From Ktedonosporobacter rubrisoli (GTDB lineage: Bacteria; Chloroflexota; Ktedonobacteria; Ktedonobacterales; Ktedonobacteraceae), in assembly GCF_004208415.1 (NCBI RefSeq), contig NZ_CP035758.1, positions 10,850,001 to 10,914,000 of the forward strand: a DNA stretch of 64,000 nt, written 5' to 3'. The notes below the pieces were generated by a model, which searched no databases, had not been told where the DNA came from, and saw only the letters and a list, made by a program, of their open reading frames with translations. Positions 51,192 through 60,643 of the stretch are shown piece after piece. Positions within the stretch are counted from its first letter, which is position 1; each line of letters opens with the position of its first letter. The position numbers and the translations under genes were made by a program.

Positions 51192-53624
51192 GTGACTATA
51201 ACACATAGTAATGCCGAAACCTTTGGCGAACTCCTTAACGCTTTTCGCAAGCGAATGCATCTTACACAGCAACAGCTTGCCGAAGCAATTGGCATGCATC
51301 GTCATGCGATTAGTAGATGGGAGCAAGGAGTAGTTCTTCCGGCGAGCAAGGCTATTGTGCTTGAACTGGCCCGCCGCCTATGTTTGAACGACATGGAAGC
51401 GCGGAAATTATTGGAAGCGAGTTTAGTGGCGCCACTTCCTTTATGGGGAGTGCCTTTTCCCCGCAATCTGTTTTTTACTGGACGCAAGAAAATTCTTAAG
51501 ACATTGCATCGATATCTTGGGATCGATTGCGCTAAGGCCGGACCTCAGGTTTATGCCTTAAGCGGCCTTGGGGGTGTGGGCAAAACGCAAACTGCGTTGG
51601 AATATGCTTATCAGTATTGCATAGAATATAATGCTATCCTTTGGATCGATGGTGAGAATATTGAAAGTATTTTGTCTAGTCTGCAGCGTATTGCCGAGTT
51701 ATTACGCTTGCCAGAGAAAACCGAAATGGAGCAGCAGCTGGTTGTCAAGGCGGTTCAAGGTTGGCTTGCGACCCATGATAACTGGCTCATTATCTGGGAT
51801 AACCTGGAAGATATAGAATTGCCGCATCGCCTGCTTCCTCCAGGGCCGCATGGCGCGTTTCTATTTACTACACGTCGCCAGACGCTCGGAACCCTTGCTT
51901 GCCGAATAGATCTGCTGCCTATGGGACCAGAAGAAGGAATACTGTTCCTGTTGCGACGGGCAAAAATACTAGAGCCAGATGTTACAATTGAGCAGTTACC
52001 TCAAGCGGCTCTAAACATGCCAACCGAATATGCTGCAGCCTCAGAATTGGTGACAACCCTGGGCGGATTGCCTCTGGCCCTCGATCAGACTGGGGCTTAT
52101 GTAGAAGAAACTGGTTGCAGCTTGAGAAGCTATCTAGCCTGCTTCAAACAGCAGAGAGCATATCTGCTTAATCGTCGTGGCTGTCCGGTTGGTGAACATC
52201 CCCATTCTGTAACAACAACCTTTCTCCTTGCCAAAGAGAGAGCAGAGCAAGAACTTAACAATATTGTGGATCTGTTGTATGTCTGCGCATTCTTGCATCC
52301 TGAGGCTATCCCGGAGGAGCTCTTTTGCCTTGGAGCTATACATCTAGGACCAACCCTTGCACCTATAGTAGCGGACCCTATTCAATTCGACCTTGCCCTG
52401 GCAGCGCTACGTACTCTTTCTTTGCTTCAGCGCCAGCCCCAAACACAGACGCTTTCCCTTCATCGGCTGGTCCAGGCTGTTTTGCGAGACTGTATAGGGC
52501 CTGCCGAGACACGGATATGGAGCGAGCGTGTAATTCGTATGGTTAATGCCGCCTTTCCCGAGGAAATAGCTGCTACCAGTGTCCAATGTGAGCGCTATCT
52601 GATGCAAGCCCTGGCCTGCCTCCCGTTGATTGACCTGGCTAAAGATGCACTTTTTGAGGCGGGGGAGTTATGCTATAAGGCAGGAGGATATTTGATGGCA
52701 CGTGGCCGCTATGAGGAGGCCGCGCCATTACTGGAGCAAATGATCACTTTGGGAAAGCAGTATCCCAATTTTGATCAATCTACGATGATCTCCTGGTTAA
52801 AGCGACGAGCGGAACTTTCCTGGCGACAGGGCAACTATGAGCAGGCTGAGGAACTGCTCTATCAGGAATTGCAGCTTGAAAAACGTTTGCTGGGACTACA
52901 TCATCCCCAGACAGCTAGAACGCTCAATAATCTAGCGATGGTATATGATGAGCAAGGAAATTTCGAAGAAGCTGAGCCTCTCTATCAACAGGCTCTAGAC
53001 GTGAAGGAGCATCTGGCTGGTCCTGAACACCCTGATACTGCCGCCGCGCTTAACAATCTGGCCTTCTTGAATTGGTTTCATCGAAAGAGATATGCAGAGG
53101 CCGAGCGCCAATATCTGCGGGCATTAGCCATCTGGGAACGAAAATTGGGACCCGAGCATCTGGATACTGTATTTTCGCTTATAGGCCTGGCAGATATGTA
53201 TCAGAGCCAGGGGAGAAATGAAGAGGCGGAGCCATTATACTTGCGCGCCTTAAGTATTCGAGAGGCGCAATTGGGCCTTGAGCATCCCGATATTGCATTT
53301 CCTCTCACGGGCCTGGCCAACTTATACCGAGATCAAGGGAGAAATGAAGAGGCGGAGCCATTATACCTACGTGCCTTAAGTATTCGGGAACAACGAGTAG
53401 GCCCTGAGCATCTCTATACAGCTATTACACTCGCTGGTCTGGCTAATTTATATCGAGATCAGGGCAGATATGGAGAGGCGGAGCCATTATACCTGCGCGC
53501 TTTGTTGATAAGTAAACGATGTTTGGGGGAGGCGCATCCAGAAACAATAAAGATCGGCGCTGACTATAGTATCCTGGTCGCGCAAAGAAACGATGGTGAG
53601 AAACCGCAGAAAGATAAAAGATGA
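51192..53624 (+). CDS. XRE-type HTH / NB-ARC / TPR regulator (STAND protein)
   Basis: An 810-aa protein. Residues ~10-65 are an XRE helix-turn-helix (LTQQQLAEAIGMHRHAISRW). An NB-ARC NTPase follows, with Walker A SGLGGVGKTQT (~124-134), Walker B WLIIWDNLED and the GLPLAL motif. From ~500 on there are at least seven ~42-residue TPRs of the form EEAEPLYLRALSIRE; the last three are nearly identical at the DNA level (126-bp period). GTG start with AGGAGGAG upstream. STAND proteins of this layout are usually ATP-switched transcription activators. Being next to the RiPP cluster, it is a candidate pathway regulator; an immune-sensor role is the alternative. Confidence 0.82.
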   Translation: MTITHSNAETFGELLNAFRKRMHLTQQQLAEAIGMHRHAISRWEQGVVLPASKAIVLELARRLCLNDMEARKLLEASLVAPLPLWGVPFPRNLFFTGRKKILKTLHRYLGIDCAKAGPQVYALSGLGGVGKTQTALEYAYQYCIEYNAILWIDGENIESILSSLQRIAELLRLPEKTEMEQQLVVKAVQGWLATHDNWLIIWDNLEDIELPHRLLPPGPHGAFLFTTRRQTLGTLACRIDLLPMGPEEGILFLLRRAKILEPDVTIEQLPQAALNMPTEYAAASELVTTLGGLPLALDQTGAYVEETGCSLRSYLACFKQQRAYLLNRRGCPVGEHPHSVTTTFLLAKERAEQELNNIVDLLYVCAFLHPEAIPEELFCLGAIHLGPTLAPIVADPIQFDLALAALRTLSLLQRQPQTQTLSLHRLVQAVLRDCIGPAETRIWSERVIRMVNAAFPEEIAATSVQCERYLMQALACLPLIDLAKDALFEAGELCYKAGGYLMARGRYEEAAPLLEQMITLGKQYPNFDQSTMISWLKRRAELSWRQGNYEQAEELLYQELQLEKRLLGLHHPQTARTLNNLAMVYDEQGNFEEAEPLYQQALDVKEHLAGPEHPDTAAALNNLAFLNWFHRKRYAEAERQYLRALAIWERKLGPEHLDTVFSLIGLADMYQSQGRNEEAEPLYLRALSIREAQLGLEHPDIAFPLTGLANLYRDQGRNEEAEPLYLRALSIREQRVGPEHLYTAITLAGLANLYRDQGRYGEAEPLYLRALLISKRCLGEAHPETIKIGADYSILVAQRNDGEKPQKDKR

Positions 53625-53864
53625 GCGGCCCCTTTGCTGGCTCGATTTGCGCAACCTCTGCAACATATGTCCTTGCCAGACAGGGCCAGGCGAGTGCGGC
53701 AGCAAACAAAGCACCGCACCACACCTTATGTATTCTCAATTGGATGCATAGGCCGTAAGAGACGGGGTGGAGCGTAGGTAGATAGCTTTTGCAAATCAAT
53801 ATCTGCTAAAGCACGCTAACCTTCTTCCTCTACTACTGGCTAGCCATTTCGGCCTCAAGAAAAA

Positions 53865-55109
53865 TCAGAGAAATGTTTCTCTTTTCTTGTCATACCACCT
53901 CTCTCCCGCATTATCTAGCGAACCAAGGCGATATCGATCAGTAGCCCATTGCGAAATACTGTTTGGAACACCATCAAGATCATCCTCCCACCACTGTGGA
54001 TAGTTCTGGATATAGTCTTTCAACTTGTTGTAGGCCTGCGTTTTCACGCCATTTTGTGTAATACTCATCCCATTGTTGCCTTCATCCATTGTGAACCAGA
54101 AAATCTTTGTCACCAGCAAGGAATTGCGCGCATCATCCAACTCTTCTTCCATATAGTGTGCAACCTGCTCCTGGGAGACCACGCAATTAGGGTTCTGGTT
54201 GACTGCGCTGATCGTCCAGCCTGTCTCCGTGACCCAGATAGGCTTAAAGACATAGTTTTCTATATCAGCCTGCGCGATGGCATCAACGATCTCATTAAAG
54301 CGTGGCCAATCGGGATCATTGCCCACATTAGGATCATAGGTGCAAAGATAGTAGTGGAATGCAGCCACATCAAATTTGTCTGCATCTCCATGCTGATAAA
54401 GGTAGGCGTACCAATCGTGTTGATGTTGCGGGTCTTTCCAGAAAAGCCCGGTTCCTACCACAAGCATGTGCCTGTCCACACGTTTAATCGCATCGTAGGC
54501 CGCGGCAAGCACAGGTGCGTAGAAGCTTGGCTGGCGGCATTGCTCGGACTCAGGAATGGTTCCGAACTTGGCATCATCCCATTCCTCGTTGCCGATCTGG
54601 AGAGCTTGGATGCGTCCATGCCCATGCCGTCCATCGTAGCGGGTGGCAAGGGCAGTTGCGAACTGAGCCATATCGGCGGCGCCGGGGAATTGCTTGGAGA
54701 ACTTGCCATCTGCCGTCGTGCAAGTCTGAGTCAGATGAAAATCAGGAGCATTGCGAATAGGGAAGACCAGGTTCACATGCCCTGCATTGGCCCGACTGAC
54801 TGTGCTATCTAGCGTTGACCAGTCATAGACACCGGGAGCTGTCTCGATATCTGACCAATCAAGCTGACTACGGACCCAGCTGAGCCCAAGGTCGTGCATA
54901 TCAGCGACAGCCTGATCGGTAAATCTGCCCTGCACATCAGTAAAGCCATAGGGATTGCTATAAAAATCAGACCGAAAAGAGGTCAACTGTGACTTTAGCG
55001 CTGCATTTGCTTTCGGATGATAGACGAGTAATGATGATACAATAATCACGAGAGCAGCCAGCAGCACTAAGAGCCCAAACCGCTTCCGTGCAGTTTCCGC
55101 ACTACGCAT
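53865..55109 (-). CDS. Secreted glycoside hydrolase, clan A type (GH5/GH39-like)
   Basis: A 414-aa protein with an N-terminal membrane/signal segment (FGLLVLLAALVIIVSSLLVY). The body is a TIM-barrel glycosidase: LGLSWVRSQLDWSDIETAPG, YDWSTLDSTV, acid/base Glu in LQIGNEEWDD and nucleophile Glu in IWVTETGW. The enzyme is exported and likely attacks a plant or microbial polysaccharide; the exact family and substrate are not certain. The ATG at 55109 is preferred (GGAGGG upstream) over an open-frame extension to 55259. Upstream of a same-strand sugar importer operon read in the same direction. Confidence 0.75.
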   Translation of the reverse strand: MRSAETARKRFGLLVLLAALVIIVSSLLVYHPKANAALKSQLTSFRSDFYSNPYGFTDVQGRFTDQAVADMHDLGLSWVRSQLDWSDIETAPGVYDWSTLDSTVSRANAGHVNLVFPIRNAPDFHLTQTCTTADGKFSKQFPGAADMAQFATALATRYDGRHGHGRIQALQIGNEEWDDAKFGTIPESEQCRQPSFYAPVLAAAYDAIKRVDRHMLVVGTGLFWKDPQHQHDWYAYLYQHGDADKFDVAAFHYYLCTYDPNVGNDPDWPRFNEIVDAIAQADIENYVFKPIWVTETGWTISAVNQNPNCVVSQEQVAHYMEEELDDARNSLLVTKIFWFTMDEGNNGMSITQNGVKTQAYNKLKDYIQNYPQWWEDDLDGVPNSISQWATDRYRLGSLDNAGERWYDKKRETFL

Positions 55110-55694
55110 GACGGATCTTTCCCTCCAGTAACGTACATTCTTTTCTTGATGGACATATGTCTCTATAGAGATATATAGAGGTTTTGAGCCATTCGCCAGA
55201 TCAGCTTTTCTCCATTCTAGAGCAGAACGGAGACAAAGGCCACGACATTTCCCAGACATTTTCCCAGAACATAATTGATGCGTCCACTGTTATTTAGCAC
55301 TGACCACCAGCCTTAATCTGATCAGGCCGTTGAAGACATAATACACCCTTTTTCTTCTATAGCAAGCCTATTGGTATAAAATGAATATGCACTAGCACAT
55401 AAGTACATATTTCTCTGCATCAATCGAGTTTTGCTGGAGATTTAGATATTATATCATCTTGTAAACGAGTTCTTTGTTTGTGCGCGAAAAGTTGAGAGAA
55501 TAGGCTATATAAAATCGCACATAGGAAGCTGTGGGCAGGATCAATGGAAGGAAGGGAGCGCAGGTCCGCTCTGAGAAGTTGCATATAGAACTGACGGCGT
55601 TCTTGTTGCGGGGGCTGTTCTAACCCAACAGGCGACACCCCAGGATAAGTAGCCAGAGATAGGCATCTATGGAAGCTGCATGCCCTATGCTGGC
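55110..55694. other. Intergenic region with the second dispersed-repeat copy
   Basis: About 585 bases between the glycosidase gene and the permease gene that ends at 55695. The part next to the glycosidase (55193-55267) carries the dispersed repeat; the remainder has no supported gene and no strong terminator. Confidence 0.4.
55193..55267 (-). repeat. Dispersed ~70-bp repeat, copy 2
   Basis: Complement of the segment at 34562-34635, including GGGAAATGTCGTGG and CTGCTCTAGAATGG. Read toward the glycosidase gene it starts with CTGGGAA, CTGGGAA and CGTGGCC at periods of 12 and 11 (55261-55267, 55249-55255, 55238-55244). It ends ~85 nt before that gene's start. Confidence 0.55.
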
Positions 55695-56603
55695 TTATTT
55701 GATAGCTCCTGCCGTCAGGCCGTGTACAAGGTAGCGCTGAATGAACATGATAAGAATAACCATCGGCACAATAGCGACAACCCCGCCTGATGCAAGCTGC
55801 GACCATAGAGTCGCATATTGGGTAATAAAGCTTACAATACTTACTGGTAAGGTCATTGCTTGTTCATTTGCCGTGAGAAATAGGCCGAAGAGCAGATCGT
55901 TCCAAGTGAACAGCATTGCCATAATGGCCGATGCCGCCAGCCCTGGCGCTACCAGAGGGAGGACTATCCTGCTGAATACCTTGAGATATGAGCCGCCGTC
56001 TACCAGGCCCATCTCGTCTATTTCCTGCGGAACCTCGGAGAAAAAGGAGACCATCAGCCAGATTACAAACGGTAGACTCGTAAGGGTATAGGCTATTATC
56101 AAGCCAAGTAATGTATTGTATAGCCCAAGCCCTTTCAAGATCTGATAGAGAGGGATAATAAAGGCAACGGGAATCGTCATGCGAATAATCAAGATGAGAA
56201 TCCATACCAAGCCAAAGATGAATTTAGGGAAGCGAAAGCGCGAAAGGCTGTAAGCTGCCAGGGTGCCAACGACTAGAGCGATGAGCGTAGAGCCAAGTGT
56301 CACCACAACGCTGTTAAAGAGAAAGGCCGTAAAGTTAGCGAAAAAATATTGGTAGCCAGCCAGCGAGAGGTGGCGCGGGAACAGGCTGGGAGGCGACGTC
56401 AATATCTCATTGTTCTCCTTAAGAGATGTGCTGATTAGCCAGTACAGGGGGAAGAGCGTCCAGAGTAGAAAGACAAGTAAAGCTAGCCATTGGGCATACA
56501 AGAGTATTCGACGTTGCAGGCTCATAGCTTGTCTGGCCGGATGAGCCAAACCAGCAGGCCAGGCTTTTTTGTCGGGAAGCGTCGCTTGTTTGCTACTATC
56601 CAT
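55695..56603 (-). CDS. Carbohydrate ABC transporter permease, MalG type
   Basis: A 302-aa CUT1 permease: six membrane helices, LISTSLKENNEILTSPPSLF after the first, and the EAA-like loop IDEMGLVDGGSYLKVFSRIV, where Glu replaces the usual AAR. It ends RYLVHGLTAGAIK. The ATG at 56603 has GGAAGGAAG upstream and overlaps the MalF-type gene by 8 nt; a long N-terminal extension in the open frame is unlikely. No ATPase gene is nearby. Confidence 0.87.
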   Translation of the reverse strand: MDSSKQATLPDKKAWPAGLAHPARQAMSLQRRILLYAQWLALLVFLLWTLFPLYWLISTSLKENNEILTSPPSLFPRHLSLAGYQYFFANFTAFLFNSVVVTLGSTLIALVVGTLAAYSLSRFRFPKFIFGLVWILILIIRMTIPVAFIIPLYQILKGLGLYNTLLGLIIAYTLTSLPFVIWLMVSFFSEVPQEIDEMGLVDGGSYLKVFSRIVLPLVAPGLAASAIMAMLFTWNDLLFGLFLTANEQAMTLPVSIVSFITQYATLWSQLASGGVVAIVPMVILIMFIQRYLVHGLTAGAIK

Positions 56604-57477
56604 GCAAATACTTCCTTCCCATGAATACATAGTAGCCACCAACGATGATAAGCATGAGAGCAAGGACCAGGAAAAGTTCTGCATCGGCCAGGCCAAAGTT
56701 GAGTTCAGAAAAAGCCGTTTTAGAGAGCTGAAGGCTCACAAAAGTCGTTGCAGCCCCGGGGCCACCGCCGGTCATGGAATAAACCTGGTCAAAGATACGG
56801 ATAGCATCGATGGTGCGCAGACTTAGTGCCACCAGGATAACTGAAGAGAGAAGCGGTAAGGTCACTTGAAATAAGGTCTGCCAGAAGGAAGCACCGTCGA
56901 TCTGGGCTGCTTCAAATGGCTCGTCTGGTAGAGCTTGCAGCCCCGCTGTCACGATCAAGAAGATGAAGGGAATCCAGATCCAGAAATCCATAAATATAAT
57001 TGCTACCACAGCCCATAATGGATTACCTAACCAGTCGATTGGTGGCAGGTGTAGCAGGCGGAAAAGATAGTCGAGAAAGCCATATTGCGGCAGGAATAAA
57101 AGCTTCCAGACGATACCTGATACAACTGGCATAATGATAAAGGGGATGATCAGGATGGAGCGCACAATTTCACTAATGCGCCTGGGCATTTTCTTGCCAA
57201 GAGATGTAATAAGCAGCGCCAACGCAATACCAAGAACCATTTCTATTGGAATAGCAATCACAGAATAGAGTAACGTCAGTCCGATTGAGTTCCAGAAAAG
57301 GGTATCGTGGAACGCATCAGCCCAGTTTGTGAGGCCCGTAAAGCCTGTTTGCTGTCCCAGGAAATAGGAGTGCAGACTGGCATTTATAGCATAACCCAGG
57401 GGATAAATCATCAGGATGAGCAGCAGTAGCAGAGCTGGGAATAGAAAGCCATACTTTGTTAGTCTGGCACTATACAT
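56596..57477 (-). CDS. Carbohydrate ABC transporter permease, MalF type
   Basis: A 293-aa CUT1 permease: LFPALLLLLILMIYPLGYAI first helix, five further helices and the EAA loop PFEAAQIDGASFWQTLFQVTLP. GGAGGG lies directly before the ATG at 57477. Second gene of the operon, separated from the binding-protein gene by ~175 nt holding a strong hairpin. Confidence 0.87.
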   Translation of the reverse strand: MYSARLTKYGFLFPALLLLLILMIYPLGYAINASLHSYFLGQQTGFTGLTNWADAFHDTLFWNSIGLTLLYSVIAIPIEMVLGIALALLITSLGKKMPRRISEIVRSILIIPFIIMPVVSGIVWKLLFLPQYGFLDYLFRLLHLPPIDWLGNPLWAVVAIIFMDFWIWIPFIFLIVTAGLQALPDEPFEAAQIDGASFWQTLFQVTLPLLSSVILVALSLRTIDAIRIFDQVYSMTGGGPGAATTFVSLQLSKTAFSELNFGLADAELFLVLALMLIIVGGYYVFMGRKYLHG

Positions 57478-57559
57478 AAATACCCTCCATTTGCTTATGA
57501 CATCTGACAAGCTTGCATATGTTCAGCAACAATTTTGAGTGATTATATGCCTGCTATTA

Positions 57560-57601
57560 CCAGGCCTGGCCCGCGATACAACCAGCACGGCTGTATCGCG
57601 G
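57560..57601 (-). terminator. Intercistronic hairpin between binding-protein and permease genes
   Basis: CCGCGATACA (57571-57580) and TGTATCGCGG (57592-57601) make a perfect 10-bp stem, followed on the minus strand by the palindrome CCAGGCCTGG (57560-57569). No T-run, so it probably protects the upstream mRNA or lowers permease expression rather than fully ending transcription. Confidence 0.55.
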
Positions 57602-57652
57602 CTTTACAGGATAACCGGTTGGTTAGTTACATGCCTGACAGGTTGGAAGGAG

Positions 57653-58981
57653 CTAACTGCTTAACCCATTCTGGGACATGTACTGGTCAATCTCATTGGA
57701 GGCTATTTGCAAAGCTTGCTGAGGAGTTTCCTGCCCCAACTCTACCTTGACTAGCTCATTCCCTAGAGCAGTTTCCACGTGGGGCCATGCCGGCGTGCGC
57801 GGGCGCATATGGCTCACTTGTAGCGCATCATAAACTGGTTTATAGAAAGGCCACTTCTGATCGATGGTAGTATCGAGGAGCACCGATTGCAGTGTTGGAA
57901 GATCATCGCCGCTGCTGCCGTACTGTTTTTCCTGTTGCGCTGAGGTGAGCCATTTCATAAACTGAAAAGCCTCGTCTGCGTGAGCTGAGTTCTTGGCAAC
58001 TCCTATAGACCAGACCCCTACAACCGGAGCCTGGCGAAGTGCGCCTGAACTATCTTTCATGCCTGGTACTGTTGCGATGGCTACATTCGCAGGCATCTTG
58101 CCAGCCCAGCCGCTTGGCCAGATCTCGGCCATTGCCGCCTGATTTTGCTCCATTGCATTGCCAACCTGGTCAGCGCCAAAGGATGCAGAGCCAGAGGGGC
58201 CGTAGCCAAAGAGCTTCTTCCACTCTGTGAGCGCAGCGATGGCCTGGGGCGAGTTCAAGGCACTCGTCCAGTTACTCTTAAAGTATGTTCCACCATAGGC
58301 CCATAGCAACGGCGTGAAGTCAGCAACACCACTATTGCCGCCCTGGCCGCGCAGGACAAAGCCACTTACGCCTGTGCCCTTCACCTTGTCGGCCAGCGTG
58401 TTTACGTCATCCCATGTCCACTGCTGAGGACTAACGCCATATTTTTGGGCAAGATCCTTACGATAGAAGAACATGAGCACGTTAGTTGTAATCGGCAAAG
58501 CATAGTAATGAGGGGCAGTATTCTGATCGACCCCTTTAGGGGCTAGCTCTGGTTTGGCTGGAGGCCATTGATCGACCTGTAACGCTCCTGAAACAAAGCC
58601 CTGGTCGGCAGCATTAAAATTGCTGAAATGGTCGAGCGGATAGAGGTAATTACCGCTGGCAAATGTAGGTATCCAGGGGTCATCCATAAAGAGGATGTCG
58701 TAGTTAGCAGTATTTGAGGTTGCCGATTGCACCTCTTTAGAATATAATTGATCGTACTCAAAAGAGGTAAATTGTATAGGAATGCCTGTTTGCTTGGTAT
58801 ACTGGGGACCAAGGGCCTTAATGGCGTCTGCTTCAGGGCCGGAAAATACAGCAACATTGATCGGAGCTTTGGCGGTACTTCCGTTTTTACTACTGTTTTG
58901 TGTGAAAGAGCCGCCACAGGAACTGAGAATGAGTAGAGATAGCAAGGTAACCAGGACAAGGAATGATTTTTTGGCTAACAT
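57653..58981 (-). CDS. Carbohydrate ABC transporter substrate-binding lipoprotein
   Basis: A 442-aa SBP_bac_1 protein. Signal with lipobox LLILSSCGG (Cys ~22), then the Ser/Asn linker and INVAVFSGPEADAIKALGPQ. Later motifs are DILFMDDPWIPTFASGNYLY, WTWDDVNTLADK and VGVWSIGVAKNSAHADEAFQ. First gene of the operon; it is driven by the promoter and LacI-type operator just upstream. The nearby secreted glycosidase suggests that the ligand is an oligosaccharide released outside the cell (inference). Confidence 0.88.
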   Translation of the reverse strand: MLAKKSFLVLVTLLSLLILSSCGGSFTQNSSKNGSTAKAPINVAVFSGPEADAIKALGPQYTKQTGIPIQFTSFEYDQLYSKEVQSATSNTANYDILFMDDPWIPTFASGNYLYPLDHFSNFNAADQGFVSGALQVDQWPPAKPELAPKGVDQNTAPHYYALPITTNVLMFFYRKDLAQKYGVSPQQWTWDDVNTLADKVKGTGVSGFVLRGQGGNSGVADFTPLLWAYGGTYFKSNWTSALNSPQAIAALTEWKKLFGYGPSGSASFGADQVGNAMEQNQAAMAEIWPSGWAGKMPANVAIATVPGMKDSSGALRQAPVVGVWSIGVAKNSAHADEAFQFMKWLTSAQQEKQYGSSGDDLPTLQSVLLDTTIDQKWPFYKPVYDALQVSHMRPRTPAWPHVETALGNELVKVELGQETPQQALQIASNEIDQYMSQNGLSS

Positions 58982-59008
58982 TACAGCGCCTCCCTTCTCG
59001 TAAAAAGA

Positions 59009-59020
59009 GAAACCGGTTTC
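59009..59020. promoter_or_regulatory. LacI-type operator of the second sugar importer operon
   Basis: GAAACCGGTTTC is a perfect 12-bp palindrome with the central CG step usual for LacI/GalR-family operators. It lies between the predicted promoter and the start codon at 58981, positioned for repression by blocking. Confidence 0.6.
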
Positions 59021-59039
59021 CTTAATAGCTATGTAGCGA

Positions 59040-59068
59040 GATATACCATATCATTAACGAAAAGTCAA
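59040..59068 (-). promoter_or_regulatory. Promoter of the second sugar importer operon
   Basis: Read on the minus strand: TTGACT (59063-59068), a 17-base spacer, and TATATC (59040-59045) preceded by TGG as an extended -10. The LacI-type palindrome lies 20-31 bases downstream. Confidence 0.5.
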
Positions 59069-59219
59069 GTAAATCAAGAAAAAGTTCAATATTCCATTAA
59101 AACCTCGTTTTACTATCTATGGGCTTTCTCATCAGTCAATGTTCTTTGGGAACTCCTGGCAGCCTCCACATTTGTCTAGTTAATTGGCATAGCCAGCGCC
59201 TTGGGGGTATCCATGTCTC

Positions 59220-59283
59220 TTGACAAACTATTCATTTTTTGTTACTATCCTTGCTGTATCAATGTACTAATACACTAATAGAT
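59220..59283 (+). promoter_or_regulatory. Promoter and possible operator of the GntR-ABC exporter unit
   Basis: TTGACA (59220-59225), 17 bases, TACTAT (59243-59248). Just downstream (59262-59279) lies GTACTAATACACTAATA, with two CTAATA direct repeats, a plausible site for a YtrA-type repressor near the start point. Confidence 0.5.
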
Positions 59284-59295
59284 AAAGACAAAAAG

Positions 59296-59681
59296 ATGGC
59301 TATCTGGCTACAGATCAATCTACGCAGTAACGTCCCAATTTATGTGCAATTGGTGGAGCAGATCAAGCACGCCCGTGGGTGCGCTTTCCAGGAGAGACGC
59401 TGCCTTCGGTGCGCGAGCTGGCCAGCGAGCTCTCCATTGCATCCAACACGATCGTCAAAGCTTACAACGAGCTCCAACGCCTGGGCTTCATAGAGAGTCG
59501 TGCGGGCACGGTTGCCGAGCGCATGCGCATCTAACAGCAAGAAGCACTCTTGGAGCGCGTGCACCAGGTGGTCCATGATGGTAGCCGTCTGGGACTGAGC
59601 GCCGACGCCTTACGCGTCCACTTTGAGCATGCCATCATGCAGTTCTATCCTGAATGCCAATGGCAGAGGGAGAAGTTATGA
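59296..59681 (+). pseudogene. GntR/YtrA-type regulator, broken by frameshift and stop
   Basis: The first ~27 codons (MAIWLQINLRSNVPIYVQLV, EQIKHA) match YtrA-type GntR proteins. Near 59370 the frame must shift to continue FPGETLPSVRELASELSIA, then NTIVKAYNELQRLGFIESRA. A TAA at 59532-59534 then interrupts that frame, after which LERVHQVVHDGSRLGLSADA continues to TGA at 59681. Two lesions make a working repressor unlikely. Its TGA overlaps the ABC ATPase ATG (ATGA), the usual coupled YtrA-ABC order. Confidence 0.75.
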
Positions 59682-60643
59682 AACATAATGAAACAATAAG
59701 GCAAAAGGACACTGCCAGGCCATGGGAGCCAGAGGAGAGCGCGGCCATAGAGCTCGTCCACTTCAGCGCCTCCTATGGAGGAAGATCGGTCCTCCACGAT
59801 GTGAGCTTCACGGTGCCTCGCGGCTCGATCTTCGGCTTGTTAGGAACCAACGGAGCTGGCAAAACCACGACTATCAAAACCCTGCTGGGCTTTCGTCCGC
59901 CTCAGAGTGGGATGGTGCGGGTGCTGGGCTATGAGGTAGGCAGACAGCAGCAAGCGATCAACGCCCTGGTGGGCTCGGTGAGTGAGCAGAGCAGCCTCTA
60001 CGATGGGTTGACCGTCGCCCAGCTTTGCAGGCTCTCGTCTCAGCTGCAGCGGCGGTGGAACCAGCCGCTGGTGCAACGCTTTCTTGATCTCTTTGCCTTG
60101 CCTGCTCACGCACGCCTCAAGACCTTCTCCCGGGGCATGCGCTCCCAAGTGGCGCTATGCCTGGCGCTGGGCCATGAGCCGGAGCTGCTCATTCTCGATG
60201 AGCCAACCGCCGGCCTTGATCCGCTGGCCCACCAGGTGGTGCTCTCCACCCTTATTGGGGAGGTGGCAGCCAGGGGCACGACCATCTTTTTCGCCACCCA
60301 GCAGCTCGCTGAGGTAGAAGCCATGGCCGATCAGGTCGCCGTCCTGCACGGGGGCAGGCTCAGCTTATATGACGAGGTGGACCAATTGCGCACCCGGGAG
60401 CAGTTTGTGCGCCTGGTCTATGCCCAGCAGCCCCCGGCTGAAGAGATGGCCTACCTGCGCGGGCTGCCCGACGTGCTGAGGGTAGAGCAGGAAGGGCGCG
60501 CGGTGCGCCTGCGCATGGCCGGAGAGGCTCAGGCGCTGGTGGCGTTGCTGCAAGCGCGACCCTATGCCTTGCGTGATCACGAGGTGGTGGCGGTGCCCCT
60601 GGCAGAGGTGCTGCTCACTGCGTTGAGAGGAGAAGGAGCATGA
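59678..60643 (+). CDS. ABC transporter ATP-binding protein (exporter/ABC-2 type)
   Basis: A 321-aa ATPase. Walker A GTNGAGKTT, Q-loop SEQSSLYDGLT, degenerate signature FSRGMRSQVAL, Walker B LLILDEPTAGLDP. The switch region reads FFATQQLAEVE: the usual His (SSH) is a Gln, so turnover may be altered. The C-terminal ~80 residues are the regulatory extension common in CcmA/YtrB-type ATPases. The ATG at 59678 follows GAGGGAGAAG and overlaps the regulator stop; the permease gene overlaps its own stop. Confidence 0.85.
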   Translation: MKHNETIRQKDTARPWEPEESAAIELVHFSASYGGRSVLHDVSFTVPRGSIFGLLGTNGAGKTTTIKTLLGFRPPQSGMVRVLGYEVGRQQQAINALVGSVSEQSSLYDGLTVAQLCRLSSQLQRRWNQPLVQRFLDLFALPAHARLKTFSRGMRSQVALCLALGHEPELLILDEPTAGLDPLAHQVVLSTLIGEVAARGTTIFFATQQLAEVEAMADQVAVLHGGRLSLYDEVDQLRTREQFVRLVYAQQPPAEEMAYLRGLPDVLRVEQEGRAVRLRMAGEAQALVALLQARPYALRDHEVVAVPLAEVLLTALRGEGA

